Assembly: GCA_905221605.1 (NCBI GenBank) | Contig: CAJNDS010002704.1 | Span: 246,494-310,493, forward strand | Length of the DNA stretch: 64,000 bases | Direction of reading: 5' to 3' | DNA from: Symbiodinium natans | Taxonomy: Eukaryota; Sar; Dinophyceae; Suessiales; Symbiodiniaceae | Shown here: piece after piece, positions 50,255-59,858 of the stretch | Layout: every line of letters begins with the position of its first letter | Numbering within the stretch: the stretch's first letter is position 1 | Made by a program: the position numbers and the translations under genes | The notes under the pieces: generated by a model | What the model was told of the DNA's origin: nothing | Database searches by the model: none | Seen by the model: only the letters and a program-made list of their open reading frames with translations

Positions 50255-50289
50255 CCCCTTCGGGTGGCTACGCCTCGCAGCGTGCAGAC
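50255..50289 (+). other. Conserved 36-nt 3' tail shared by C, D and F elements
   Basis: CCCCTTCGGGTGG can fold as a stem with a UUCG loop and ACGC-CTCGCA-GCGT as a second small stem, ending GCAGACG at the junction. The same tail ends D0 (to 19940), truncated F (to 30432), D1, D2, F1 and F2. In LINE/SINE pairs a shared 3' end is the site recognised by the RT, so this is the probable RT-recognition signal. Confidence 0.7.
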
Positions 50290-52419
50290 GAAAAATTCAC
50301 CTGGCTCAAGGTTTCGGCTCAACCCCGGTGGGGTGCTCAGGTAGAGAGCGTCTTTAGTGCCGTTGTGGCTGGCCCTGGGGCTTGTAACTAAGGGTAGGTT
50401 CCGTTTTGAGGCCCTGGCAAAACTGTGTTTGCTCGTAGGCCGGCTGACCGGCTAAGCTGTCATAGAGCGGCGGCCCGCCAACTGCTGCCGTCGACGAAGG
50501 GCGTGAGTGCACAGTTTTCGGCCTCGCTTCGCTGGAGGGAAGCTTTTCGTCCTCGCGTTGCTGAGGGAACCTTGTGACCTACAGTCTGCTCTGGGTCACA
50601 GTGAGAGTTGCAGCCTCGCTTTGCTTGAGGGGTGACGCTAGCCTGTTGCTCACCAGAGATTCCTGCTGTCTCTGGGTGAGCAAAACCCACCGACCCTCAT
50701 TTGGATTGAGGGCTGTGCTGAAGGTGAGTTTGGGTTCCTCGCTCACTTGTGTGGAAAACGAAGGTGAGACCGAAACACGGGGGAAAACGGCCAGGCACGC
50801 TGCAGACAGTGCAGGCCAACGTCGCACTGCAAGAGGCATCCTTGCAGTGGCGACAGGAGTGTCCCGAACAATTGCGGTGTGCTCGAGCCCAAGCTTGCAG
50901 GTTTTCGGGGATCTGCAAGCTGAGCACAACAGGATTTTCTTCGCAGGTAGAATCAGGTAGAAAAGATTTGGCCCAACCCTGGTGGATCTGCCTGGACACA
51001 AATAACCAGAGGCATCAGTGTCGTAAAGCTCATTGACTGGTGCTACTGAGAAACCGTTGCCAAAGAACTTGCAGTAGGACTGTGGTGCGGCGCAGTGCAA
51101 GTTGAAGAGCAGCTGTTGGTGGCTGCTCCCCGGAAAACCAATAGTCCAAGAAGCCTCCTTCGGCCTCGCTCCGTGCTGAGGGTTTGTAAGGGTTGGTATT
51201 GGCCGGAAAGGATTCAGATGGAGGTTACCCGATCTTCGCGCTTTTCCCATCTGAAGGCAACCAATGGTAATCAGCCTGCTGGACATGGCAGGCCTGCTTT
51301 TGTTTACATCCACGTCTCCTGCAAGGGCTGGGGTCTGTCCGTGCACACAGACAAGGCGGAACCTTGCAGATGTTTAGGTCCTCGCGGCACGGCCGCTGGA
51401 GGTTGTTTGAAGATGTTGGCTCTCACTATCTGGTGAGTGGTTTGTATGGGCACTTGCTGGGGCAAGGCGGCTCTGGCGTCTGAGGATGGTACATGTGCTG
51501 GCTGCTGAGTACGGGCCACCGAAAGAGACCTGTGGTAAGACAAGCGATGAAAGGAGCCGAACTCCTAAACTCTAGGACAGGCTAGCTCACGCGGACGCCA
51601 CGCAGAGTATGTGTCACTATCTTCAGATGTTGGAGCCAAATTGCCTAGCCGTGTGACGTGAGATGTGGTGTTTGGATTCGGCCTCAAGCACTGGAAGGCC
51701 TACAACAACAAATCCGAATGAAAACTGTGGTCCTAAGACACGCGGTGCAGCTGCTTATACGTGGCACCGCGGGGGTCACATAGAGATAGAGGGCTTGCCA
51801 GCAAGGGAACTCTGTCTAGAGAGAGCCCTGGCTCAGTGAGGAGCTGAGGGCCTGGCTGCGCAGATGCAGCGGAATGGTTGTTCGGCCTCGCCTCCGCTGA
51901 GGGAACAACAGTCAATGCTTCTCTGCAGTGTCGGTCCGGGTTAGTAAGAGCGAGAACGCCGGGACCTCGAGCTGCAGTTTTACCATGAAGCAACCGCGTG
52001 AGATGCATTATTGGTCAACTGGTGAGTAAGAGCGAGAAAGCCAGGGTGACGCTACTTTGGGGGAGGCTGCAAGGCACGGTTAGTAAGTGCGAGAAAGCCG
52101 GAGCTGCGGACGAACCTGGAGTAGCAGTCTTTCATACCTCACGTGTTTCACTTTGCGGCCTCGCATGCGCTGAGGAAATATGCCTCGAACAGAACATCCA
52201 GTGCTGAGTGGGGATTGCCAAACTTACGGAGGCTGATGCCACAACAAGTGCCTCAACAGCAATGCATGCGGAGGGCAAAGTTCGGCCTCGCGAGTGCTGA
52301 GGGTTGCAGCTGAGAGAGGGCCTAGCTGAGAACGCAACACCTCAAGCGAGGTAATTTTTAGTTTAGTTTCACCTTGACCAACGGCCCCTTCGGGTGGCTA
52401 CGCCTCGCAGCGTGCAGAC
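50290..52419 (+). mobile_element. Element D, copy D1 (non-autonomous)
   Basis: 2,130 bp, near-identical to D2 immediately downstream. The leader starts GGCTCAAGGTTTCGGCTC; a 5' block (CTGGGGCTTGTAACTAAGGGTAGG...TTTGCTCGTAGGCCGGCTG) has counterparts in B, C and F leaders. Seven GGCCTC hairpins and three AGTAAG-loop hairpins occupy the same places as in D0. A 255-codon minus-strand frame is open in D1 and D2 but not in D0 and has no recognisable motif, so I do not call it a gene. Confidence 0.85.
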
Positions 52420-54551
52420 GAAAAATTCACCTGGCTCAAGGTTTCGGCTCAACCCCGGTGGGGTGCTCAGGTAGAGAGCGTCTTTAGTGCCGTTGTGGCT
52501 GGCCCTGGGGCTTGTAACTAAGGGTAGGTTCCGTTTTGAGGCCCTGGCAAAACTGTGTTTGCTCGTAGGCCGGCTGACCGGCTAAGCTGTCATAGAGCGG
52601 CGGCCCGCCAACTGCTGCCGACGACGAAGGACGTTCGAGTGCACAGTTTTCGGCCTCGCTTCGCTAGAGGGAAGCTTTTCGTCCTCGCGTTGCTGAGGGA
52701 ACCTTGTGGCCTACAGTCTGCTCTGGGTCACAGTGAGAGTTGCAGCCTCGCATTGCTTGAGGGGTGACGCAAGCCTGTTGCTCACCAGAGATTCCTGCTG
52801 TCTCTGGGTGAGCAAAACCCACCGACCCTCATTTGGATTGAGGGCTGTGCTGAAGGTGAGTTTGGGTTCCTCGCTCACTTGTGTGGAAAACGAAGGTGAG
52901 ACCGAAACACGGGGGAAAACGGCCAGGCACGCTGCAGACAGTGCAGGCCAACGTCGCACTGCAAGAGGCATCCTTGCAGTGGCGACAGGAGTGTCCCGAA
53001 CAATTGCGGTGTGCTCGAGCCCAAGCTTGCAGGTTTTCGGGGATCTGCAAGCTGAGCACAACAGGATTTTCTTCGCAGGTAGAATCAGGTAGAAAAGATT
53101 TGGCCCAACCCTGGTGGATCTGCCTGGACACAAATAACCAGAGGCATCAGTGTCGTAAAGCTCATTGACTGGTGCTACTGAGAAACCGTTGCCAAAGAAC
53201 TTGCAGTAGGACTGTGGTGCGGCGCAGTGCAAGTTGAAGAGCAGCTGTTGGTGGCTGCTCCCCGGAAAACCAATAGTCCAAGAAGCCTCCTTCGGCCTCG
53301 CTCCGTGCTGAGGGTTTGTAAGGGTTGGTATTGGCCGGAAAGGATTCAGATGGAGGTTACCCGATCTTCGCGCTTTTCCCATCTGAAGGCAACCAATGGT
53401 AATCAGCCTGCTGGACATGGCAGGCCTGCTTTTGTTTACATCCACGTCTCCTGCAAGGGCTGGGGTCTGTCCGTGCACACAGACAAGGCGGAACCTTGCA
53501 GATGTTTAGGTCCTCGCGGCACGGCCGCTGGAGGTTGTTTGAAGATGTTGGCTCTCACTATCTGGTGAGTGGTTTGTATGGGCACTTGCTGGGGCAAGGC
53601 GGCTCTGGCGTCTGAGGATGGTACATGTGCTGGCTGCTGAGTACGGGCCACCGAAAGAGACCTGTGGTAAGACAAGCGATGAAAGGAGCCGAACTCCTAA
53701 ACTCTAGGACAGGCTAGCTCACGCGGACGCCACGCAGAGTATGTGTCACTATCTTCAGATGTTGGAGCCAAATTGCCTAGCCTTGTGACGTGAGATGTGG
53801 TGTTTGGATTCGGCCTCAAGCACTGGAAGGCCTACAACAACAAATCCGAATGAAAACTGTGGTCCTAAGACACGCGGTGCAGCTGCTTATACGTGGCACC
53901 GCGGGGGTCACATAGAGATAGAGGGCTTGCCAGCAAGGGAACTCTGTCTAGAGAGAGCCCTGGCTCAGTGAGGAGCTGAGGGCCTGGCTGCGCAGATGCA
54001 GCGGAATGGTTGTTCGGCCTCGCCTCCGCTGAGGGAACAACAGTCAATGCTTCTCTGCAGTGTCGGTCCGGGTTAGTAAGAGCGAGAACGCCGGGACCTC
54101 GAGCTGCAGTTTTACCATGAAGCAACCGCGTGAGATGCATTATTGGTCAACTGGTGAGTAAGAGCGAGAAAGCCAGGGTGACGCTACTTTGGGGGAGGCT
54201 GCAAGGCACGGTTAGTAAGTGCGAGAAAGCCGGAGCTGCGGACGAACCTGGAGTAGCAGTCTTTCATACCTCACGTGTTTCACTTTGCGGCCTCGCATGC
54301 GCTGAGGGAATATGCCTCGAACAGAACATCCAGTGCTGAGTGGGGATTGCCAAACTTACGGAGGCTGATGCCACAACAAGTGCCTCAACAGCAATGCATG
54401 CGGAGGGCAAAGTTCGGCCTCGCGAGTGCTGAGGGTTGCAGCTGAGAGAGGGCCTAGCTGAGAACGCAACACCTCAAGCGAGGTAATTTTTAGTTTAGTT
54501 TCACCTTGACCAACGGCCCCTTCGGGTGGCTACGCCTCGCAGCGTGCAGAC
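52420..54551 (+). mobile_element. Element D, copy D2 (non-autonomous)
   Basis: 2,132 bp, directly tandem to D1 with one intact junction motif between them. Differences from D1 are few (for example CGTCGACGAAGGGCG versus CGACGACGAAGGACGTTCG near 52618; GAGGAAA versus GAGGGAA near 54304). Such closeness means recent duplication, insertion of sister copies, or unequal exchange. Confidence 0.85.
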
Positions 54552-54691
54552 GAAAAATTCACCTGGCTCAAGATCTCGGCTCAACCCCGGTGGGGTGCAC
54601 AGGTAGCAGAGCGGTAGCTGTGTGAACCAGCCTCGAGTCCCCTAACTGCTTTGGGTACCAGGCCTGCTTTTTCACAGCCTTCATTTGAGCC

Positions 54692-55600
54692 ATGTCCAGA
54701 GCACCTGTGCAGTCGAGATCCTCACTGCCGGCAAGTGACGGGTTGGAGTCATCTCACCCAACTTGCGATGCAGAGAGCCAGAAAGAAGGCACGGCCCGAC
54801 TGGAGGGCGAAGCAGCCCGGCTTGGGGAACTCTTCCCTTATGCGAGTCCTCTTACAGCCGGCTGTGGAGTTTCTCCAGCCTTGGAAGACCAGGTTAGATG
54901 CTCGATCAGCCTGGCAAATCCAGAGCGAACTTGGGCCCATAGAGCCAATTGTGGTCCCAGCCAAAGCAGGACTTTCCACCAAGTACTCTGCTTTCGCTGG
55001 CTTCACAAGGGCCGGAAAGAGTGGCTGCTCCTCTCCGAGGACAGCAGCGTGTATTTTGTTCGCACCAGCAAATCCGGCAAAACAGTCAGAGCCGGACCTT
55101 GTGGGCAATGGAGATGCATGGAAGACCCAGCAGAGCTCCACGGGGGAACGGGAGGCGACCCGCCCGTGCAGTGGCTTCGCCTTTTGAACTTCAATTGTGG
55201 TAACATTCCAACCCATAACCTCAATTTCGTGCCAGGTCCTGGGAAAAGGCAACCAGAGATCTTGCATGGAGAGGATGGAAGACGCATCGAGCTCCACTGT
55301 GCCCTTTGTCTTGAAAACTTCCTGCCTTGCACGTGGAGCTGGCCGAGCTTTGACCAAGCAGTCAGGAGACTGGTGTTTCTGGACGACGCCTCCCTGGCCG
55401 ACTTGCGTCAGGTAGGTCACCAAGTTATGGAGCCCGTTGATCCTTCGCTGGCGCCGCTGTCTTCTGCAGCCAGCGCACATGGCTGGACCTTCCCTGAGGA
55501 AGGGTGTTCTCTGGATCTAGACTCCCCAGAAGAAGCATGCAGCAGTGATTGGCTAGTGTGTGGCTTTGAAGACTTGGAAGACATCCCCTGGGAGGTCTGA
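54692..55600 (+). CDS. Element E protein, 302 residues, unrecognised family (shared with F)
   Basis: ATG 54692 to TGA 55600, 130 nt into the element. N-terminal 110 residues are Ser/Pro/Gly-rich; the rest is Trp/Cys-rich and globular-looking, with a CALCLENFLPC cluster near 213-223 and an acidic C-terminus ending GFEDLEDIPWEV. Its middle aligns with the F ORF: WLHKGRKEWLLL / SHQGRREGLFLEL, VYFVRTSKSGK / IHFVRRTRRGN, GPCGQW / GSCGNW, LNFNCG / RDFRCC, ILHGEDGRRIEL / MIDGSGREIRYL. Function unknown; no RT, nuclease or transposase motif seen. It could be an RNA-binding or packaging protein of elements that borrow RT. Confidence 0.6.
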   Translation: MSRAPVQSRSSLPASDGLESSHPTCDAESQKEGTARLEGEAARLGELFPYASPLTAGCGVSPALEDQVRCSISLANPERTWAHRANCGPSQSRTFHQVLCFRWLHKGRKEWLLLSEDSSVYFVRTSKSGKTVRAGPCGQWRCMEDPAELHGGTGGDPPVQWLRLLNFNCGNIPTHNLNFVPGPGKRQPEILHGEDGRRIELHCALCLENFLPCTWSWPSFDQAVRRLVFLDDASLADLRQVGHQVMEPVDPSLAPLSSAASAHGWTFPEEGCSLDLDSPEEACSSDWLVCGFEDLEDIPWEV

Positions 55601-55815
55601 CCTAATACGGCCCCAACCCACCCAAATTGCAGGAGCTATGCCCTGCCAGAATCAAGGGTGAGACTCTCCCCTCCGGAATCCATTGTCATAGAGGAGACTC
55701 TCCCTTTTCAAGCAAGGATGTACAAATCAAAGCGAAACTGCTTGCAGTGATTGCATAAGGATGCAGGTTAGAGCGAAAGCAGTTCAGTGCCCAGTCCCGG
55801 CACCCCCCCTTTCCA

Positions 55816-55849
55816 TCCAACGGAATAGGTTCGCAGTTGTTCCGTTGGA
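55816..55849 (+). other. 10-bp inverted repeat in element E
   Basis: TCCAACGGAA (55816-55825) and TTCCGTTGGA (55840-55849) pair perfectly around a 14-nt loop, about 215 nt after the E ORF, just after a C-run. Possible RNA hairpin in the E 3' UTR. Confidence 0.55.
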
Positions 55850-56429
55850 CACCCGGCAGGACTGGCCGCCATGATGCGGCCTGTGTTCAGCCTGACACCG
55901 GTTCGGCACCTTTGCTCGGTCTGTCAAGCAGACCGCCGGACCGGGTTTTCGGGCTCAGGTGCTTGCGGGTACTTACAGGCCCAACACGGGGTTCTCGCAA
56001 ACGCAGCGCACGTACGGAAAACGTCAGTACCGGTCCCTGTAGATCCTCACTGGTTGATGAGGGGAGGGTTGCGCGCTGAGATGTTGAGGAACGGACGAGG
56101 ATCCAAGTACACCGGCAGGTTGAGGCCGAGGGCATGATGCCCTGCATCAGTTTGGGGTTACCCGTGTTTGGCCTTTGAGTATTTCCTTAGTCTGTCCCTG
56201 CAGGGTGTGTTGTTTTCTCCTGGTGGTGCAAGCCCAGCCAGGAGGAGCCTAGCGGCAGGCGTTGTTTGGTAGGGACCAAAACCTAGGCTGACGGACAGCC
56301 TGAGGCACCAGATTGCGGAGGTTAAAGGCTGTGGCTCGGTGCCCGAAAGCCTGCCCAGCTGAGATGCCCAAATCAACCAAGCCCTCCCTGCGTGCAAGTG
56401 GTGTGGGCTCCTCTGGAGCCGCTGAGGTT

Positions 56430-56580
56430 GAACCAGTGAGTAAGAGCGAGAAAGTTGGTTCTTCCTCCCTGGTGAGTAAGTGCGAGAAAACCAGGTCAGC
56501 ATACGGGGCAAACAGGAGCTCAGTGCTGCTGCGGCATGAGTTTCTGGGGCCTAGGTTAGTAAGTGCGAGAAAGCTTAGGC
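56430..56580 (+). repeat. Three AGTAAG-loop hairpins in element E
   Basis: Conserved loop (G/T)AGTAAG(T/A)GCGAGAAA with changing stems: GAACCA/TGGTTC (56430-56461), CCTGGT/ACCAGG (56468-56495), CCTAGG/CTTAGG (56550-56579). Stem changes on one side are matched on the other, as in the D and F copies. Confidence 0.75.
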
Positions 56581-57518
56581 CTGCTCCGGAGGTTGGCGAC
56601 TTTTGCCAATCCACTTGTTTGCAGTTTGTACAGGCATTGCCCATGTGTCGGTTCCGGACCTTCTGCCTTTTCTGAGTGAGCCGAATGTGGGTGAGTTTCT
56701 CCCCTGTACAGGCAGGGCTTATAGGGCAGGCAGTACAGACCAGGCAGTTCAACCTGCAGAACATTTGCCTAGGGCTTTGTATAGAGCCAAACCAGTGAGT
56801 AGCCGTAGGCCGCCGAGCTTCTCGCGGAACTGGTTAAGCCCTCATTGCTTTCTCTCGGTGTTCCCTGCACATAGTTCGGCCGTGTTAAGCAGGCCAAGGA
56901 CACCTCGAGAGTTTTTCCTTTTCTGTGCATAGTTAATACCTTCCGGAACTTCGGTTCCGAAGAGCCTAACCTGGCTAGCGACGCAGCCCGCTTTCGAGTG
57001 AAAAATTCACCTGGCTCAAGTCTCGGCTCAACCCCGGTGGGGTGCGCAGGTAGTGAGCTGTTCGGTGGCCTGGAGGCTGTACCTAAGGGTGGGCTCCAAC
57101 AGGACTCAAACCGAAACCACTGTGTTTGCTCGGTAGTTCTGCCAGCCACATAGCTGCCTGTGTACGGCCTCGCCGAGTGCTGAGGGAACTTTCGACCTCG
57201 CTGCTGAGGGTGTTGTCGGCCTCGCCTAAGCTGAGGATTGTGGAAAAAGTCTTCGGCCTCGCTCGGAGGGACAACATAGTTCGGCCTCACCACGGTTGAG
57301 GGAAACACCTCCTGGAACTGAGGTGCAAGAAGATAGCAGACCTGTGCGAGCGAAGAGGGTTCCGAGGCCTTAACTTCCTTTGTTGGAACAGGGCCCCGTC
57401 TCAACCGCAGATTTCCGCTCGTGGGCTATCGGCGACCAGAGTGGCCGTCCACAGTGCCCTGGACAGTGTGCCACACGCCAAAGAGACTTGCTGCAAGGCA
57501 GACGGAGAGCGACAGACC

Positions 57519-57911
57519 ATGCCGGCAATTGCGTGCTGTGTATTTGCATGGTCACACCAGGGGCGTCGTGAAGGGCTTTTCCTGGAACTGTCGCAGTCAT
57601 ATCGTATCCACTTTGTCCGTCGCACCAGGAGAGGCAACATAGCCTGGGGCAGCTGTGGGAATTGGAATGTCCAAAGAAGCCTGAATGCAGCTAACCTCCA
57701 CCTGCAGCTCCGGGATTTCCGATGCTGTGAGGATGCAAGGCTTTGGAACATCGATTTCTATGTCGATCCCACAAACCCATCCCTGATGATTGATGGCAGC
57801 GGACGTGAAATCAGGTACCTGGGTAGGCTGGTGATTATGGTGTATGGCCCTGATGTGTCGAGAAGGATGCTGGCCTTGTCGGAAGATGATGAGGAATGGA
57901 TGCTCCTTTGA
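57519..57911 (+). CDS. Element F protein, 130 residues, same family as E protein
   Basis: First ATG of a frame open from 57300 to TGA 57911; an upstream GTG (57441) also lies in frame. Core: CCVFAWSHQGRREGLFLEL, YRIHFVRRTRRGN, GSCGNWNVQ, RDFRCCEDARLWNIDF, MIDGSGREIRYL, then an acidic end LSEDDEEWMLL. It aligns with residues about 105-215 of the E protein. The frame is conserved in F2 and broken in F3. Function unknown; whether N-terminal residues before the ATG are used cannot be told. Confidence 0.55.
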   Translation: MPAIACCVFAWSHQGRREGLFLELSQSYRIHFVRRTRRGNIAWGSCGNWNVQRSLNAANLHLQLRDFRCCEDARLWNIDFYVDPTNPSLMIDGSGREIRYLGRLVIMVYGPDVSRRMLALSEDDEEWMLL

Positions 57912-58123
57912 GGTGATGAAACGTCGCCGGCCAGTAACCAGGCAAGTGAAAGTGGATTGAATGAATTGCGAGCACAGCCTCGCCATTAAGGGCCGTGTGA
58001 GGGCAAACCCGAATGCAGGCTTAGCTTGCCGGAATGAGGGTGATCAACATACCCTCGCAGCACAATGCTTTCAGAACCCGTGAAACCAGCGGAGATGCCA
58101 TGTGAGGCTATGCAAGGGCAGTT

Positions 58124-58282
58124 TCGGCCTCGCTATGCTGGAGTAAAGGTTCGGCCTCGCCTCGGCTGAGGGAATGGATGGTTCGGCCTCGCCAAGGCTG
58201 AGGGAACAACAGAAGGGTTGCGAAAACGCCTCGCTGATGAAGAAGGTGCATGATGTTCCGGCCTCGCATCAGCTGAGGGAAG
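58124..58282 (+). repeat. GGCCTC-hairpin cluster in F1
   Basis: Units at 58126 (GC-TAT-GC), 58151 (GCC-TC-GGC, T bulge), 58180 (GCC-AA-GGC, T bulge) and 58258 (GC-ATCA-GC), all with outer CCTC/GAGG, the first decayed to GGAG. Equivalent clusters occur in F2 (60976-61132) and F3 (63834-63990), where the third unit of F3 reads GCC-AC-GGC. Confidence 0.8.
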
Positions 58283-59858
58283 AATGATGGAATGGGCAGG
58301 CCGGGCACTTATTGGTCTGCCGGAATTGAGTCTGGGAGACTCTGGAAGCACTGCATGCAGCTTGGACGGCTGATGCTACTGGGCGCAAAGCGGTAAAGCA
58401 GCTTGAAGCATAGACTCCGCGGTGCCGGTGTGTCGGAGCAATTGATAGGTACAACCGCAGCCCAGCAGTGCTCAATCAAACAATGCAACATTCGGCCTCG
58501 ACTTTGGTCTGAGGGAATGTGAGCTATAAAGAGCAAACTCCAGAATATGGATGAGGGACACTGGCCAGGCATGGAGGCCAGCAAAGGGCAGGTACCAGCA
58601 TTGCACTGGAGAAGCCTCGAGTCCCAATGGCAGTGAACTTTGTGGTGAGGAATACGTCGACTGGTAAGTAAGTGCGAGAAAGCCAGGGCGATTCTGGGGA
58701 GAACAGCAAGGCACGGTTAGTAAGTGCGAGAACACCGGAGCTGCTGAGAACCCTGGATTAGCCGGGACGTACTCCGTGGAGGATTCGTTGTCACTGCTTT
58801 CAGAAATGCCCACAAGGACCAAGCATGCAGCTAACCCGTGGTCGCAGAGTGGGCCTCACTTCGGTTGAGGGTAATCGACTCCCAAGTGAGAGTATGGAGT
58901 TTTGGTGGCAAACAAGAGAGCCAGCCGACTGTCTTTGGAACAATGGCTACGGCTGGATTGGAGAATGTCAAGTCTCACAATGGATAGCGGCCTCGTACAT
59001 AATATCCTCACAGGCAGGGTGGGTTTGACCTGGTAGTCGGCACCTTGCCCGGCCCCCTGTCAGGCGCCTGTACCGGCCACCTGTTGAAGGTGTGTGGCGT
59101 GGGGTCACCGGTGCGTAGCGGCGATTTCGGTCGCTTAGCGTCCTCCAGCCTAAAAAGGGGTATGTTTGGGCAGGTACTTCACCTGTTCCTCCTGCTTGGC
59201 TCGTGTTGGAGATGTGTGAACGAGGGCATGGATCCGTCAAGGTGAGATGACGAGAAAGTGCAGAATTGGGCCTCAATCAATATGGAACGGTCTATGGGGA
59301 TTGACCACCCCGCTGGTAGAGGGATAGCGGCCTCTGAGAATCGGAGGGCATGGATCACCTCCCGGCAAAAGCCACAGGAAGTATGCCCTGTGCATGCAAG
59401 AGGCAGCCACCGTAACCAGAGTCCATGAAGCCTCGGGCCATGACCTGGTTTGAAGACATGTCCGGCCTCACTACGGTTGAGGGGTGTGGATGGAAGCACT
59501 CAGGACATGCAATGAGACTCGTAGAACGAGCATCTGGGTCTACAGGAATTGACCTCCATTCGGTTGAGGGATAGCGGCCTCCACGAACGAGGGCATGGAT
59601 CACCTCCCGAATAGACAACACAGAGAATGTGCAAGCATACAGGCAATTTGCCTTGGCCAAAGTCTTCAAGCCAATGGCAACGACTTGGTCAAAACGACAT
59701 TCCGGCCTCACTTCGGTTGAGGGTAGCGGTACGTCAAAACCGAGGACAAGGAATGAGAGGGGGAACTTACCGGCAGTTTCACCCCACAGTTTTAGTAAGC
59801 TTTTGTTTCACTTGAACCCACAGCCCCTTCGGGTGGCTACGCCTCGCAGCGTGCAGAC

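Larger units (their letters stand above)
41950..50289 (+). mobile_element. LINE-C, full-length non-LTR retrotransposon (8.3 kb, three ORFs)
   Basis: Bounded by the junction motif on both sides. Its 5' leader (GGCTCAAGTTTCGGCTCAACCCCGG, then CTCAAACCGAAACCACTGTG) is shared with F and partly with D. ORF1, ORF2 and ORF3 follow, then a 310-nt 3' UTR with five GGCCTC hairpins and the CCCCTTCGGG...GCAGACG tail shared with D and F. It is therefore the likely helper for D and F, although this copy has one frameshift and one nonsense codon in ORF2. Confidence 0.85.
54552..56999 (+). mobile_element. Element E (non-autonomous, about 2.45 kb)
   Basis: Leader GGCTCAAGATCTCGGCTCAACCCCGGTGGGG resembles C/D/F, but the body and 3' end differ: it ends GACGCAGCCCGCTTTCGAGT instead of the shared tail, with a CGGAAC-TTCG-GTTCCG stem-loop at 56944-56959. 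It carries one 302-codon ORF and three AGTAAG-loop hairpins, but no GGCCTC hairpins. Confidence 0.8.
57000..59858 (+). mobile_element. Element F, copy F1 (non-autonomous, about 2.86 kb)
   Basis: Leader GGCTCAAGTCTCGGCTCAACCCCGG and the block CCTGGAGGCTGTACCTAAGGG shared with LINE-C; ends with the common tail. About fifteen GGCCTC hairpins (for example 57165, 57219, 57281, 58151, 58180, 58258, 58491, 58853, 59461, 59702) and two AGTAAG-loop hairpins (58661, 58714). Carries one short ORF. Close relationship of both ends to LINE-C supports dependence on it. Confidence 0.85.

Noticed and set aside
50579-51346. 255-codon minus-strand frame in D1 and D2
   Set aside because: Broken by a 1-nt difference in D0, no recognisable motif, antisense to hairpin-bearing element RNA.
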